Shown: positions 1-8,489 of the stretch, piece by piece
Layout of the letters: every line of letters starts with the position of its first letter
Position numbering within the stretch: the first letter of the stretch is position 1
DNA from: Eubacterium sp.
GTDB lineage: Bacteria; Bacillota; Clostridia; Lachnospirales; Lachnospiraceae
Length of the DNA stretch: 64,000 bases
Direction of reading: 5' to 3'
Assembly (NCBI GenBank): GCA_024681515.1
Contig: JAILAR010000174.1
Location: forward strand, 1 to 64,000
Program-made: the position numbers and the translations under genes
The notes under the pieces: generated by a model
What the model was told of the DNA's origin: nothing
Databases searched by the model: none
The model's input: the letters and a program-made list of their open reading frames with translations, nothing else

Positions 1-99
1 TCTGTGCTTGTTTTAAATTTTTATTCCTGATGGGTGTTTTGCAGTTTGATGCATTTCAGATTTCTTTCTGTTTCATAAACACACAAAAAACCATTCTGC

Positions 100-105
100 A
101 TTATA
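100..105 (-). promoter_or_regulatory. Candidate promoter for a gene left of the window
   Basis: On the minus strand there is a TATAAT hexamer preceded by TGG, an extended -10 pattern. I see no good -35. It would drive a gene lying to the left, outside the window. Bases 1-163 otherwise hold nothing I can call. Confidence 0.3.
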
Positions 106-163
106 CCACAGGACCTGCACTCACGCACGAGTAAAATAAAAAGAAATAAAAAGAAATAAAAAT

Positions 164-194
164 AATCCTAACTGCCCGGGAAGCAGTTAGGATT
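164..194 (-). terminator. Terminator after the LysM gene
   Basis: A 12-bp perfect stem (AATCCTAACTGC with GCAGTTAGGATT) is followed on the minus strand by a T-rich run. It lies about 85 bases past the stop codon of the YneA-like gene. Confidence 0.75.
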
Positions 195-228
195 GAGAAT
201 GAGAAAAAGAAAGGTGTTGGCTTTCTTA

Positions 229-264
229 TTAACAAATTTGTTAACAAATTGATTAACAAATTGA
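229..264. repeat. Three tandem 12-bp repeats
   Basis: Three near-identical copies of TTAACAAATTGA stand head to tail between the stop of the LysM gene and its terminator. No function is evident. Confidence 0.6.
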
Positions 265-278
265 TTATAAAATGAATG

Positions 279-713
279 TTATCTGTATACCGGAATAAAC
301 AGATAGCCGCCTGCAGTGATATGATCTCCGTGAAGCTGGTTGATGGACTTCACTTCATCAATAAATACACTGTAATCCTTGTATGGTTCGCCATACTCTT
401 CTGCCAGGGACCAAAGCGTATCACCGGGCTGAACCTGGATACTGGTGAACTGTTTTTCCTTGATCGTGGATGCTTCCACGTCCGGAGTGTTCGAACTTTT
501 ACCGAACAGAAGGATTGCAATACCGATCACGATCAGGAGGATCCCAACAACTGTGATTAATGTGCGGTTCCGAAGATGGCGATACAGCGTATTCTGCTGA
601 TCATATTTTGTATGACGATTTTTATTATTGATTTTATAATTGTATGTATTGTGTTTATTCGTGTGCCGATCATGAGAAATATATTTGTGATTATAAGCGT
701 ATGCTTCGTACAT
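279..713 (-). CDS. yneA: LysM-domain membrane protein, YneA-like SOS division inhibitor
   Basis: 144 residues. A His/Asn/Tyr-rich N-terminal tail of about 50 residues is followed by one membrane segment (about 53-70, TVVGILLIVIGIAILLF) and a C-terminal LysM domain starting near residue 92 (VQPGDTLWSLAEEYG). This matches the architecture of Bacillus YneA, which is made during the SOS response and delays septation; YneA is usually near 105 residues, so the N-terminal tail is longer here. The promoter carries a LexA-type box between -35 and -10, which supports the assignment. The ribosome site GGAGGTGAT precedes the ATG. No lexA is visible in the window. It could be another LysM surface protein, but the SOS promoter argues for YneA. 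Confidence 0.75.
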   Translation of the reverse strand: MYEAYAYNHKYISHDRHTNKHNTYNYKINNKNRHTKYDQQNTLYRHLRNRTLITVVGILLIVIGIAILLFGKSSNTPDVEASTIKEKQFTSIQVQPGDTLWSLAEEYGEPYKDYSVFIDEVKSINQLHGDHITAGGYLFIPVYR

Positions 714-755
714 AATATCACCTCCGAAAACATCTGTTCGATTCGTTGTGATATT

Positions 756-784
756 AATATAGCAAACGTTCGTTCGAATGTCAA
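756..784 (-). promoter_or_regulatory. LexA-controlled promoter of the yneA-like gene
   Basis: On the minus strand a perfect -35 TTGACA (784-779) and -10 TATATT (761-756) are separated by 17 bases. The spacer contains CGAACGAACGTTTG (776-763), which matches 13 of 14 positions of the Bacillus LexA box CGAACRNRYGTTYC. A bound repressor would block RNA polymerase directly. Confidence 0.8.
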
Positions 785-811
785 TAGTTTTATTCGATTT
801 TGCACTTTAAT

Positions 812-829
812 TTCGAATACGCATTCGAA
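812..829. promoter_or_regulatory. Second LexA-like palindrome
   Basis: TTCGAAT, four bases, then ATTCGAA form a perfect 7-bp inverted repeat about 28 bases upstream of the -35 box. It resembles a LexA box with the inner C/G pair changed to T/A. It may be an auxiliary operator. Confidence 0.45.
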
Positions 830-834
830 TCATT

Positions 835-2085
835 CTAATCTGTTGTCCATCTGGAGGGAAAAGGAAGGATCACTCCTCTTTCATCAGATCTGTCATCCGA
901 TTTTATAACCTCATCTACATCCTCTTCTATAATTTCTTCAACATTCTCTTCTATGATTTCGTCTGCGTTTTCTTCAATGATCTCATCTGCGTTCTCTTCA
1001 ATGATCTCATCTACATTCTCTTCAATGATCTCATCTGCGTCTTCATCTGTCATCTCTTCTGTGTTCTCTTCTACATACGCTTCTTCCGGATATCCTCCGC
1101 ACAGATAGATATTTCTGGTACTGAGATATACTTCCGTCAGCAACCGACGAAATTCTTTTTTCACCGCCGAGGATCCCCTCAGTTTTTTTCCTCTGGTCAG
1201 TTTCTTTTCGATATCCGTTACGGATGTACCACGTCGAAATTGCTGATAGATCATGATCATCAGATCATCCACATGATCCCCTTTTCCCGAACGATAATAC
1301 AATGAATCCGCATGCAGTTCCGAAGACAGATCTTCGTGATCCTTTAAAAACAATCTGAGTGTTTTGTAGGAAAAAAGCTTACCCGGGTATCCCTTTTCCT
1401 GGAGAACCTGGATCTCATCTTCGTTCAGAATACTGAACGGAATCTTTCTCCTCTTTTTCAGGATCGTCTTATATTCCCCGCTGTACTTCATGTCCAAACT
1501 GATAAAGTTATCTCCCTCACGGACACACGGATTAAACTTTTCGGGAATACGATTCAGTAGGCGTTGCAGTCTTTCAGGCGTTATCTCATTGTCTGCGAAT
1601 TGATAGAGTTTCAGTAACACACTGAACGGAAAAATACCATATGTCAGTTCCCCGGCCCGCAGGCAGTACAGCAGGTCAAATGCTTCCAGATTGAAGTTTC
1701 GATAGCCGTCTTTGAAAAGCTTTCTGCATACAACTTCCAGATCTGCAGGTATTTCAACAAACCCGTCTTCATCCTCCATAACAAATCCGATGCTGAAAAA
1801 GGGACTCAGGAGCTGTCGTTCTTTTTCGGTTGGCATAAGAATCCTTTTCTCCAGCAGTTTTTCAAAAAGATCCAGTTCTTTCTGAGAACGGCAGAATAAC
1901 ATGGCACTGATCGTCTCCGGCTTTAAAAGTTCGGTGGCCATCTGTCTTGCAAAGTCAGCTTTTCTGGAAGCCGGCGTATGAAAGTCCCATGTCTTCGAGA
2001 CGCTTCGAAGCGTTGATTCGTCACATTTTGTCAGCGCGTTGACAAGATTCGGCTTTTCCTGTTTTTTATCGTCATATGAACTCAT
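835..2085 (-). CDS. Unrecognised protein with acidic octapeptide repeats
   Basis: 416 residues, no signal peptide or membrane segment. The first 345 residues look globular and helical, with charged and leucine-rich stretches; I do not recognise the family. Residues 350-394 are about 5.6 copies of the octapeptide [AV]DEIIEEN, giving a strongly acidic helical tail. A short tail rich in Asp, Arg and Pro follows. The gene lies just upstream of the LexA-controlled LysM gene but has its own start (GGGAGATCCAT then ATG). Cytoplasmic location is inferred from the lack of targeting signals. Confidence 0.6.
   Translation of the reverse strand: MSSYDDKKQEKPNLVNALTKCDESTLRSVSKTWDFHTPASRKADFARQMATELLKPETISAMLFCRSQKELDLFEKLLEKRILMPTEKERQLLSPFFSIGFVMEDEDGFVEIPADLEVVCRKLFKDGYRNFNLEAFDLLYCLRAGELTYGIFPFSVLLKLYQFADNEITPERLQRLLNRIPEKFNPCVREGDNFISLDMKYSGEYKTILKKRRKIPFSILNEDEIQVLQEKGYPGKLFSYKTLRLFLKDHEDLSSELHADSLYYRSGKGDHVDDLMIMIYQQFRRGTSVTDIEKKLTRGKKLRGSSAVKKEFRRLLTEVYLSTRNIYLCGGYPEEAYVEENTEEMTDEDADEIIEENVDEIIEENADEIIEENADEIIEENVEEIIEEDVDEVIKSDDRSDERGVILPFPSRWTTD
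904..1038 (-). repeat. 24-bp in-frame tandem repeat
   Basis: About 5.6 copies of a 24-bp unit encode the acidic octapeptide repeats at the end of the 416-residue protein. Unit number could vary between strains by slippage or recombination. Confidence 0.75.
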
Positions 2086-2122
2086 ATGGATCTCCCTGTT
2101 CTTCTTCGATCATCATGGTCGC

Positions 2123-4150
2123 TTACGGATTCAGACAATATCCCTTGGAATCGAAGAAATAGATTTTTTCGTCGATGAAATATGCATTGCTCTTTGCATA
2201 CCAGCCGGACTTGTCGCCGTACCACCAGCCGCTGCTGTCCTTATGCCATTTGCTCTGATAAGGATAGGTCTGTGAGCAGTTGGAATTCAGCCACCAGCCC
2301 TTTATAAATTCATCCGAGCCTGCATAACCCGACTTATGGAAGTAGTACCATTTTCCGTCGATCAGCTTCCAGGTATCTGAAAGCTTCGTTTTATCCGAAA
2401 GCACATATCGCCACCCAAGGAGATTCTTCTTCCACTTTCCGGTGGGCGCTTCTTCATCCCATGCACCGCTCTTCGTCAGGTAATATCCCTTACGATAGGC
2501 ATCCGCTTCCATGATACCCTTCGAATCAAAGAAGTACCACTTCCCGTCGATCTTCTGCCAGCGGTTCTTTGCCTGCCAGCCGCTGTCATCCACGTAGGTC
2601 CAGCCTTTTTGGGTCTTCTTCCATCTTCCGATCCCCTTATAGGTCTGGGTACCGTCTGTGTTGTACCAGATTCCCTTCACCCATTCATGCGAGTAAACCG
2701 GCTTTTCTTCCTCTTCTTCCCATGCATAATGGGATCTCGGATAGAAATTGATCCCGGCATCGTCGCCCTCCTGCACCTTCTTTCCCATCTGCAGAAGTTC
2801 AAAATACAGAGACTGCGTATCCGGTGCAAATCCGATATAATCCGCCTTCACATGCAGATCCGGCCGGTCAGACAGTGCCGTATTCCAGATGTCTCTGGCA
2901 CCTGCAGCGCAGTTCCTGGTAAAGAGCGCATAGCAGTTATTCTTCGGATCGGACAGATATTTCTGCATCTCGGCAAATTCATCTGCCGTCAGTTCTACGG
3001 AATAATAGCTGTTCGGCATCTGGGAATCATTTCTCCGGAACTGATTGTACATTTCCCGGTTCACCTGCATACCACCTGCGGAGGTCCCGTCTGCCGGATT
3101 GATCCCGAGGATTTTTGCATACATATAGATCATCATCAGAGAGTTCACCATGCTGTCATAGGCTTCCTCTCCGTCGATCTCTTCTCCGTCCAGATATTTA
3201 TGGATCTGTTCGATCAGTTTCTGTGTATCCGGGTCGATCTCAGCGATGGAGCCTTCCAGCGCCTTTACAACGTAGAGCAGGTGGCTGGATTCGAAACCGT
3301 AATTGGACATGCTGATGGTTTCACCGGCCTGAATGGAAATGGTTTCCGGCTCCGAGAACATGCCACGGTTGATCGCCTCATAATAAGACTCCCGATTTCC
3401 CAGATCCGGATCCTCACTGTACAGTGCCGGATCCGATGCATACTTCTCCGGATTTTTATCCGCATCGATCATCAGATCTATATACTTCTGCGTCGGTTTA
3501 AAATACGTATCGTAACTGATCTCCAGTTCGGTATCTTCATAAGCGGTAAATGAGATGGAACCATGACCGACTGTTTCCTTCGGAGTGATGGAACGCGCAT
3601 GGATCGTAAGCCGTCCTACAACGCGATCTCCCTGATAATTTCCAAGGATCACTTTACATTCTCTGGAAACCGTATCATTTCCGGACCCCGCATATGCTGT
3701 TATGATCGCAGCAGCACCCTCCTCAGGGATATCTTCCTTTACCGTGATCCGACCGAAATCATTTACTTCAACGATGGAATCCGAAGATTCATAGCGGATA
3801 CTCGGATCATAGATCTTCCCGGAGTAGCTGACTTTTGCATCCAGCTGATAGATATCGCCCTTTCGATCCAGGAAGATCTTCTCCGGCAGACCTTCGATGG
3901 TTGCCTTTGAAAATTCAACCTTGATATCCAGATCCTGATCAGCAATGATCGGTTTATCAGCGGTAATGGATTTGCCGTTTACGATGACCTTGGAGATCAC
4001 CTTGCTGTCCATCTGTAACGTTTCGATGAATAGCCTGGTCCCCTTCTGAACGTAAAAGCCTGAAGACGTAAGATAGATCGGATTTCCATCCTCATCCGGA
4101 TAATAAAGCACGTAATCCCATCCTTCATTGTCGAAGGTGATCTTCATCAT
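2123..4150 (-). CDS. Secreted cell-wall-binding protein, C-terminal part after a frameshift
   Basis: 675 residues without a signal peptide, starting mid-domain; it continues the upstream fragment in the -1 frame. Early parts look like bacterial Ig-like (Big_2-type) beta domains. The middle has GHGSISF and, about 220 residues later, ALFTRNCAAGARDIW. This His-then-Cys order fits a circularly permuted papain-like fold, which I infer rather than establish. The last 190 residues are choline-binding-like wall repeats rich in GW and WYYF motifs (GKWYFFDSKG, GKWYYFHKSG). Reading back from its first ATG, the frame stays open through FLIEVFKDQSD into the end of the upstream fragment. Whether the break is real or a base-calling loss in a run of A is undecided. 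Confidence 0.7.
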   Translation of the reverse strand: MMKITFDNEGWDYVLYYPDEDGNPIYLTSSGFYVQKGTRLFIETLQMDSKVISKVIVNGKSITADKPIIADQDLDIKVEFSKATIEGLPEKIFLDRKGDIYQLDAKVSYSGKIYDPSIRYESSDSIVEVNDFGRITVKEDIPEEGAAAIITAYAGSGNDTVSRECKVILGNYQGDRVVGRLTIHARSITPKETVGHGSISFTAYEDTELEISYDTYFKPTQKYIDLMIDADKNPEKYASDPALYSEDPDLGNRESYYEAINRGMFSEPETISIQAGETISMSNYGFESSHLLYVVKALEGSIAEIDPDTQKLIEQIHKYLDGEEIDGEEAYDSMVNSLMMIYMYAKILGINPADGTSAGGMQVNREMYNQFRRNDSQMPNSYYSVELTADEFAEMQKYLSDPKNNCYALFTRNCAAGARDIWNTALSDRPDLHVKADYIGFAPDTQSLYFELLQMGKKVQEGDDAGINFYPRSHYAWEEEEEKPVYSHEWVKGIWYNTDGTQTYKGIGRWKKTQKGWTYVDDSGWQAKNRWQKIDGKWYFFDSKGIMEADAYRKGYYLTKSGAWDEEAPTGKWKKNLLGWRYVLSDKTKLSDTWKLIDGKWYYFHKSGYAGSDEFIKGWWLNSNCSQTYPYQSKWHKDSSGWWYGDKSGWYAKSNAYFIDEKIYFFDSKGYCLNP

Positions 4151-4176
4151 ATCGCTTTGATCTTTGAAAACTTCGA

Positions 4177-4866
4177 TCAGAAAGCTTTTTCGACATATTC
4201 ATTCTCACGGGTCCGAGCCGTCACCGTATATTTACCGGTTTTCTCAGCCACAAGTGTTTTATGGGATTCATCCCCATAACGGATCCCCGATGTGATGCCC
4301 GCGTCAGATTCATCAAGATACCACTGCAGGGAACTGTATCCATCGGCATGATCCTTCACCAATTCGGCATTATCATCCACATTCAGCGTCTCACCGACAA
4401 CCACCTGGAGCTGCTTATTATTCTTTGCTTTTACCCGGGCGGTTTCGCAGCTGATCTTAAGCCAACATTTTCCAGCCGGCATGATAAAGGAATAGGCATC
4501 CTTTTCCGCATCATAATCATCATCACTGAAGATCGACTCCCCGTTTACAGTGATGTCATGTAAAACGGTTTCTTCTTCCTCGGAATCCGGATCCGTACTG
4601 ATCACGGTGACTCCGGCTCTCATGGCACAGAGATTTCCGTCAGAATCCACCCATGCAACCGACGGATCTTCGGATTCAGCCGTCTGACCCTCTCCGATAA
4701 ACCCGGAGCGGATCTCACCCTCTGTCATGGCGATCTCCTGTTCCTCCTTTGCATAAGCTGCGAACGCATTCCCGGGCAGAGACTGAATCGGAAAGATCAC
4801 CGCAAGGATCAGAGCAAGAATGCATTTTGCCAGCCTGTTTGAGTGCTTTCGATGCTTTTCTTTCAT
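4177..4866 (-). CDS. Secreted cell-wall-binding protein, N-terminal part before a frameshift
   Basis: 229 residues with a clear signal peptide: a basic start (KEKHRKHSNRLAK), a hydrophobic stretch and a likely cut after AFAAYA. The body is acidic and Ig-like, including AVWVDS-type and TAR beta-strand patterns typical of Big_2 domains. It stops at VEKAF, and adding one base in the GAAAAAGC run joins it to the 675-residue downstream frame to make one protein of about 912 residues. A strong ribosome site (AAAGGAGGAACTGC) precedes the ATG. As sequenced, the exported product would lack the catalytic and wall-binding parts. Confidence 0.7.
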   Translation of the reverse strand: MKEKHRKHSNRLAKCILALILAVIFPIQSLPGNAFAAYAKEEQEIAMTEGEIRSGFIGEGQTAESEDPSVAWVDSDGNLCAMRAGVTVISTDPDSEEEETVLHDITVNGESIFSDDDYDAEKDAYSFIMPAGKCWLKISCETARVKAKNNKQLQVVVGETLNVDDNAELVKDHADGYSSLQWYLDESDAGITSGIRYGDESHKTLVAEKTGKYTVTARTRENEYVEKAF

Positions 4867-4952
4867 GCAGTTCCTCCTTTTTCATAAGACAAAGCAATGA
4901 CAAACAACTGTGTATTTTTGTAAACGATATCATGTATTTTACTGATATTTTG

Positions 4953-4981
4953 ATTCTATCATAGTTTGATCCTTCTGAAAA
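4953..4981 (-). promoter_or_regulatory. Promoter of the split wall-binding gene
   Basis: Minus-strand TTTTCA (4981-4976) and TAGAAT (4958-4953) with a 17-base spacer fit a housekeeping promoter. It lies about 90 bases upstream of the start codon. Confidence 0.5.
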
Positions 4982-5012
4982 CAGTAATTCAACTACGATT
5001 CACACCCACAAA

Positions 5013-5052
5013 AATAACCACCCGAAAAACGACATTTTTTCAGGTGGTTATT
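5013..5052 (-). terminator. Terminator of the xylBA operon
   Basis: AATAACCACC pairs with GGTGGTTATT in a 10-bp stem, followed on the minus strand by a T-rich stretch, about 40 bases after the xylA stop. Confidence 0.75.
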
Positions 5053-5094
5053 CAATATAAAACTATATTCCCGTGATCTGAAATCTCTTGATAA

Positions 5095-6414
5095 TTACTT
5101 CAGCAGCACGTTATTCATCACGCCTTCCAGATATTCCTGGCTTCCGGACATGGGCAGTGCCACGCTCTTCATCTCAGCTGCGCGGGCTGCAAGTTCTTCG
5201 AGCGTTGCCTCGCCTGCACGGATCTTCTTACCAAGATCTGTCTCAAAGCTTGCATATTTCTTCTCGATGAAGGCTTCGATGCGGCCGTCTTCGATCATTT
5301 CAGCTGCCTTGATAAGACCGTAAGCAAAGGAATCCATACCCAGGACGAATGCATGGAACATATCCTCGTAGGTATAGCTGGGTCTGCGGTTCTTGGAGTC
5401 GAAATTGAATCCGCCGTCCAGGCCGCCGTTCTTCAGCACTTCGTACATGGCCAGCGTGGTGTCGTAAACATTGCTGGGGAAGCAGTCCGTATCCCAGCCC
5501 AGCATCACATCGCCCTGATTTGCATCGATGGAGCCCAGCATGCCGTTTTCACGGCTGACACGCAGCTCATGCTGGAAGGTATGGCCTGCCAGTGTTGCGT
5601 GGTTTGCTTCGATGTTCATCTTGAAATCCTTGTCCAGACCGAACTCCTTCAGGAATCCGATGGCGGTTGCAGCGTCAAAATCATACTGATGCTTCATAGG
5701 TTCCTTCGGCTTCGGTTCGATGAGGAAGGTTCCGGTGAATCCGATGCTGCGTCCAAAGTCCCGTGCCATCCGCATCAGAGTTGCGATATTCTCCTGCTCA
5801 AACTTCATCTTCGTATTGAGAAGCGTTTCATAGCCTTCGCGTCCGCCCCAGAAGACATAACCGCGTCCGCCCAGTTTCACGGTGATCTCGATGGCCTTCT
5901 TGATCTGTGCTGCCGCAAAGCAGTATACATCCACATCATTGGTGCTGCCGGCCCCGTTCATGAAGCGCGGATTGCCAAACATATTTGCCGTACCCCAGAG
6001 GCACTTGATGTCGGTTCCTGCTGTTTTCTCAAGGATATAATCGGAGATCTCATCCAGACGTGCATTGGTAACGTTAATGTCCGCATCCTCCGGTACCAGA
6101 TCCACATCGTGGAAACAGTAATATTTGATGCCCAGCTTCTGCATGAATTCGATGGCCGCGTCAACCTTTGCCTTTGCGTGTTCCATGGTTCCGTACGCCT
6201 CTGCTCCGAAACGCTTGTCAGCGGTGCCTACACCGAACATATCCACGCCGGTAGCGCACATATTGTGCCACCATGCCATGGCAAAGGGCAGATGCTCGGA
6301 CATCTTCTTCCCCATCACAACGCGGTCTGCATCATAATACTTGAATGCAAAGGCGTTCTTGCTTTCCGATCCTTCGTACGGGATCACCGGGATCCCCTTG
6401 AAAATCTCTGACAT
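5095..6414 (-). CDS. xylA: Xylose isomerase
   Basis: 439 residues, the usual length for clostridial class II xylose isomerases. It converts D-xylose to D-xylulose in the cytoplasm with two divalent metal ions. Visible family motifs, in order: [10 protein letters not shown] near 44, [15 protein letters not shown] near 140, [12 protein letters not shown] near 188, the metal ligands in [18 protein letters not shown] near 230, [18 protein letters not shown] near 268, DANQGD near 296 and WDTDCFP near 306. It lies 101 bases downstream of xylB on the same strand, so the two form an operon that takes xylose to xylulose 5-phosphate. Confidence 0.97.
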   Translation of the reverse strand: MSEIFKGIPVIPYEGSESKNAFAFKYYDADRVVMGKKMSEHLPFAMAWWHNMCATGVDMFGVGTADKRFGAEAYGTMEHAKAKVDAAIEFMQKLGIKYYCFHDVDLVPEDADINVTNARLDEISDYILEKTAGTDIKCLWGTANMFGNPRFMNGAGSTNDVDVYCFAAAQIKKAIEITVKLGGRGYVFWGGREGYETLLNTKMKFEQENIATLMRMARDFGRSIGFTGTFLIEPKPKEPMKHQYDFDAATAIGFLKEFGLDKDFKMNIEANHATLAGHTFQHELRVSRENGMLGSIDANQGDVMLGWDTDCFPSNVYDTTLAMYEVLKNGGLDGGFNFDSKNRRPSYTYEDMFHAFVLGMDSFAYGLIKAAEMIEDGRIEAFIEKKYASFETDLGKKIRAGEATLEELAARAAEMKSVALPMSGSQEYLEGVMNNVLLK

Positions 6415-6480
6415 TTCTTAATTCCTCCTGATCATTATTTTTTATTCCGTTATTGATTACATATTGATATACGATTTATG

Positions 6481-6510
6481 GGATTCTTCATACTCCGCAC
6501 TCGGAATGAC
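6481..6510 (-). repeat. Copy of the GATTCTTC...GAATGAC interspersed repeat
   Basis: GGATTCTTCATACTCCGCAC followed by TCGGAATGAC, in the xylB-xylA gap, resembles the two repeat arms at 29542-29619. It appears to be a single arm without an inverted partner. Confidence 0.5.
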
Positions 6511-6515
6511 TTATC

Positions 6516-8051
6516 TCACAGTTCTCCGTACACGTCCTTCAGCGCCGGATAAAGCTTCCGGAAAGTCTGATACCTCTCCTCATACAGAGCCACCAGCTCC
6601 GGATCCGGAACCTCTTCACCGGTCACCCGAACTACCGCATCTGCCGCTTCCTTCGTGTCTTTAAATACTCCGCAGCCCACGGCTGCCAGCAGTGCACCGC
6701 CAAGAGCCGGTCCTTCTTCTGCCTCAATGGTCTCCACCGTCAGGTTCATGATATTTGCAATCATCTTCCGCCACAGAGGGCTCTTTGCTCCACCGCCGCA
6801 GATCTTGGTCTTCTCGATCTTAAGTCCCGAGCTGCGAGCCACCTCCAGAGAATCCCGGAGTCCGAAAGCCACGCCCTCCAGCACCGCCTGAAGCATATCC
6901 GCCCGGGTAGTATCCATACTCATACCGATGAAAGCACCTCTTGCAGCCGGGTCATTGTGGGGAGAACGCTCTCCCATCAGATAAGGCAGGAAATACACAT
7001 GGTTCCGCCCCAGTGCCTTACATCTGACACCTGCCGGTGCAGCCTCCGTCTGCCCGCCTGTTCCGGCACCTCTGCTTCCGGCACAGATTTCCGCCTGCGC
7101 AGCCGCCATATCCGGCTCTTTCAGGATATCCTCCATCCACCATTTGTTGCAGGATGCTGCGGAAAGCATACATCCCATCAGATGCCAGGAACCGGTTGCA
7201 TGCGCAAAACTATGTAATGCATTCCTGTCATCCACAGAGAAGCTGTCGGATGCGATAAAGATAGTTCCGCTGGTACCGAGGGAAATATTGCAGTCACCGT
7301 CGGAAACCGTTCCCGTGCCGATGGCCGCTGCCGCATTGTCTCCCGCACCCGCGATGACACGGACCTCCTTCCGGATTCCCAGTTCCGCTGCCAAGTCTTC
7401 CTTCACATTTCCGATCACTTCGTAACTCTCGAACACCTTCGCCAGCTGCTCTTCCCGCACGCCGCAGAGCTCGCACATTTTCGCAGACCATTTCCGGTTC
7501 TTCACATCATAAAGCAACATGCCCGAAGCATCGGAAGCATCCGTCGCATGCACCCCGGTCAGACGATAGGCTAGATAGTCCTTCGGCAGCATGATCTTCT
7601 CGATCTTTGCAAAGTTTTCCGGCTCATTTTTCTTCATCCAGAGTAATTTCGGCGCGGTAAATCCTGCAAAAGCGATATTTCCGGTCTCTGCGGATATCAC
7701 ATCCCGGCCGACGGTCTCATTCAGATAGACACACTCCTCACCGGTTCTTCCGTCATTCCAGAGGATCGCCGGACGGATCACCTGATCCTCCGCATCCAGC
7801 ACCACAAGTCCGTGCATCTGACCGCCGAAGCTGATACCTTCGATCTTTTCCTCACAGCCTGCGATCAGTTCTTTCATTCCCACCATGAGCTGTTCGAACC
7901 AGTCATACGGATTCTGCTCCGACCAGCCCGGTTTTGGGAAACTGATCGGGTATTCCTTTGAAACCGTTTTCAGAATATGACCGGTCTCATCCATCAGCAG
8001 CAGCTTTACCGCAGAGGTTCCGAGATCGATCCCTATAAATCCCTTCTCCAT
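6516..8051 (-). CDS. xylB: Xylulokinase
   Basis: 511 residues, FGGY carbohydrate kinase family. It phosphorylates D-xylulose with ATP to D-xylulose 5-phosphate. Motifs: N-terminal phosphate-binding GIDLGTSAVKLLLMDETG, GQMHGLVVLD, LWNDGRTGEE with the catalytic Asp region, the ADP-binding GAGDNAAAAIGTG near 235, and the C-terminal GGGAKSPLWRKMIANI. It is the first gene of the xylB-xylA unit. A perfect catabolite-response element lies inside its 5' coding region at 7959-7972, so glucose repression is likely. Confidence 0.96.
   Translation of the reverse strand: MEKGFIGIDLGTSAVKLLLMDETGHILKTVSKEYPISFPKPGWSEQNPYDWFEQLMVGMKELIAGCEEKIEGISFGGQMHGLVVLDAEDQVIRPAILWNDGRTGEECVYLNETVGRDVISAETGNIAFAGFTAPKLLWMKKNEPENFAKIEKIMLPKDYLAYRLTGVHATDASDASGMLLYDVKNRKWSAKMCELCGVREEQLAKVFESYEVIGNVKEDLAAELGIRKEVRVIAGAGDNAAAAIGTGTVSDGDCNISLGTSGTIFIASDSFSVDDRNALHSFAHATGSWHLMGCMLSAASCNKWWMEDILKEPDMAAAQAEICAGSRGAGTGGQTEAAPAGVRCKALGRNHVYFLPYLMGERSPHNDPAARGAFIGMSMDTTRADMLQAVLEGVAFGLRDSLEVARSSGLKIEKTKICGGGAKSPLWRKMIANIMNLTVETIEAEEGPALGGALLAAVGCGVFKDTKEAADAVVRVTGEEVPDPELVALYEERYQTFRKLYPALKDVYGEL
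7959..7972. promoter_or_regulatory. Catabolite-response element (cre) inside xylB
   Basis: TGAAACCGTTTTCA matches the Firmicutes CcpA consensus TGAAANCGNTTTCA at every defined position. It lies about 80 bases inside the xylB coding region, a place where cre sites act as roadblocks in other xyl operons. Binding by CcpA is inferred. Confidence 0.65.
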
Positions 8052-8116
8052 AGATCTCCTTTCCGCCCCTTTGATTCAGGGCAGCAATACTCATCCGCTT
8101 ACCATTTTATCAGATA

Positions 8117-8122
8117 ATTATA
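8117..8122 (-). promoter_or_regulatory. Candidate -10 box for xylBA
   Basis: A TATAAT hexamer on the minus strand lies 65 bases upstream of the xylB start. No convincing -35 is present, as expected for an activated or repressed sugar promoter. Confidence 0.35.
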
Positions 8123-8252
8123 CTACAGAAAAACACTAATTTTTCTTGTATATATACCCCACTAATTAACTGTTCAGAGATTCTGAAATATGGTACTATA
8201 TTCCTACAGCAGTTTCAGGAAAAGCTTCGACAGAAAGAAAGCGAGCCGGAAA

Positions 8253-8398
8253 ATGGAGAAAAAGCCAGATAATCTTAAGCATATTAAAGTAGAACATCAT
8301 TACCTTTCTATTTATTGTCGCCACGATGATATTTGCATGGGTATATAAGCAAAGAAGAAAAATCGAATATCCCTATACTACACAAAAGCATGAACACT
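8253..8398 (+). other. Possible decayed small membrane-protein gene in a 438-base gap
   Basis: The gap between xylB and the esterase contains an ATG-started frame of 31 codons (from MEKKPDNLK) that stops early. A neighbouring frame encodes a membrane-like stretch, FIVATMIFAWVYKQRRK, up to a stop just before the hairpin repeat. Together they look like one small membrane protein broken by a frameshift. The rest of the gap holds the xylB promoter region and the hairpin repeat. Confidence 0.25.
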
Positions 8399-8415
8399 GA
8401 AAACCCGCGCTGAGT

Positions 8416-8481
8416 GATGATCCACGTAGCGCGAAAGCGCGAAGTGTTGAATAGCGAAAGCGCGAAGTATGGAATAAGGAG
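8416..8481 (+). repeat. GC-hairpin leader element, copy 1 (one and a half units)
   Basis: GATGATCCACGTAGCGCG then AAAGCGCGAAG: the core GCGC-GAAA-GCGC is a short stem with a GNRA loop. A second partial unit (AGCGAAAGCGCGAAGTATGG) follows and ends in the esterase ribosome site AAGGAG. The same element precedes four other genes in the window. Confidence 0.6.
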
Positions 8482-8489
8482 TACAATTT

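Noticed and set aside
904..1038. CRISPR-like regular repeats
   Set aside because: The units are contiguous, in frame and without spacers; they encode an acidic protein tail. No CRISPR array was seen anywhere in the window.
4150..4190. Programmed -1 ribosomal frameshift in the split wall protein
   Set aside because: The A-run is not in the X XXY YYZ phase for the reading frame and I see no stimulatory hairpin, so an indel or base-calling error is more likely.
5353..6411. 352-codon plus-strand frame opposite xylA
   Set aside because: xylA motifs are unambiguous, and the plus frame has no recognisable feature.
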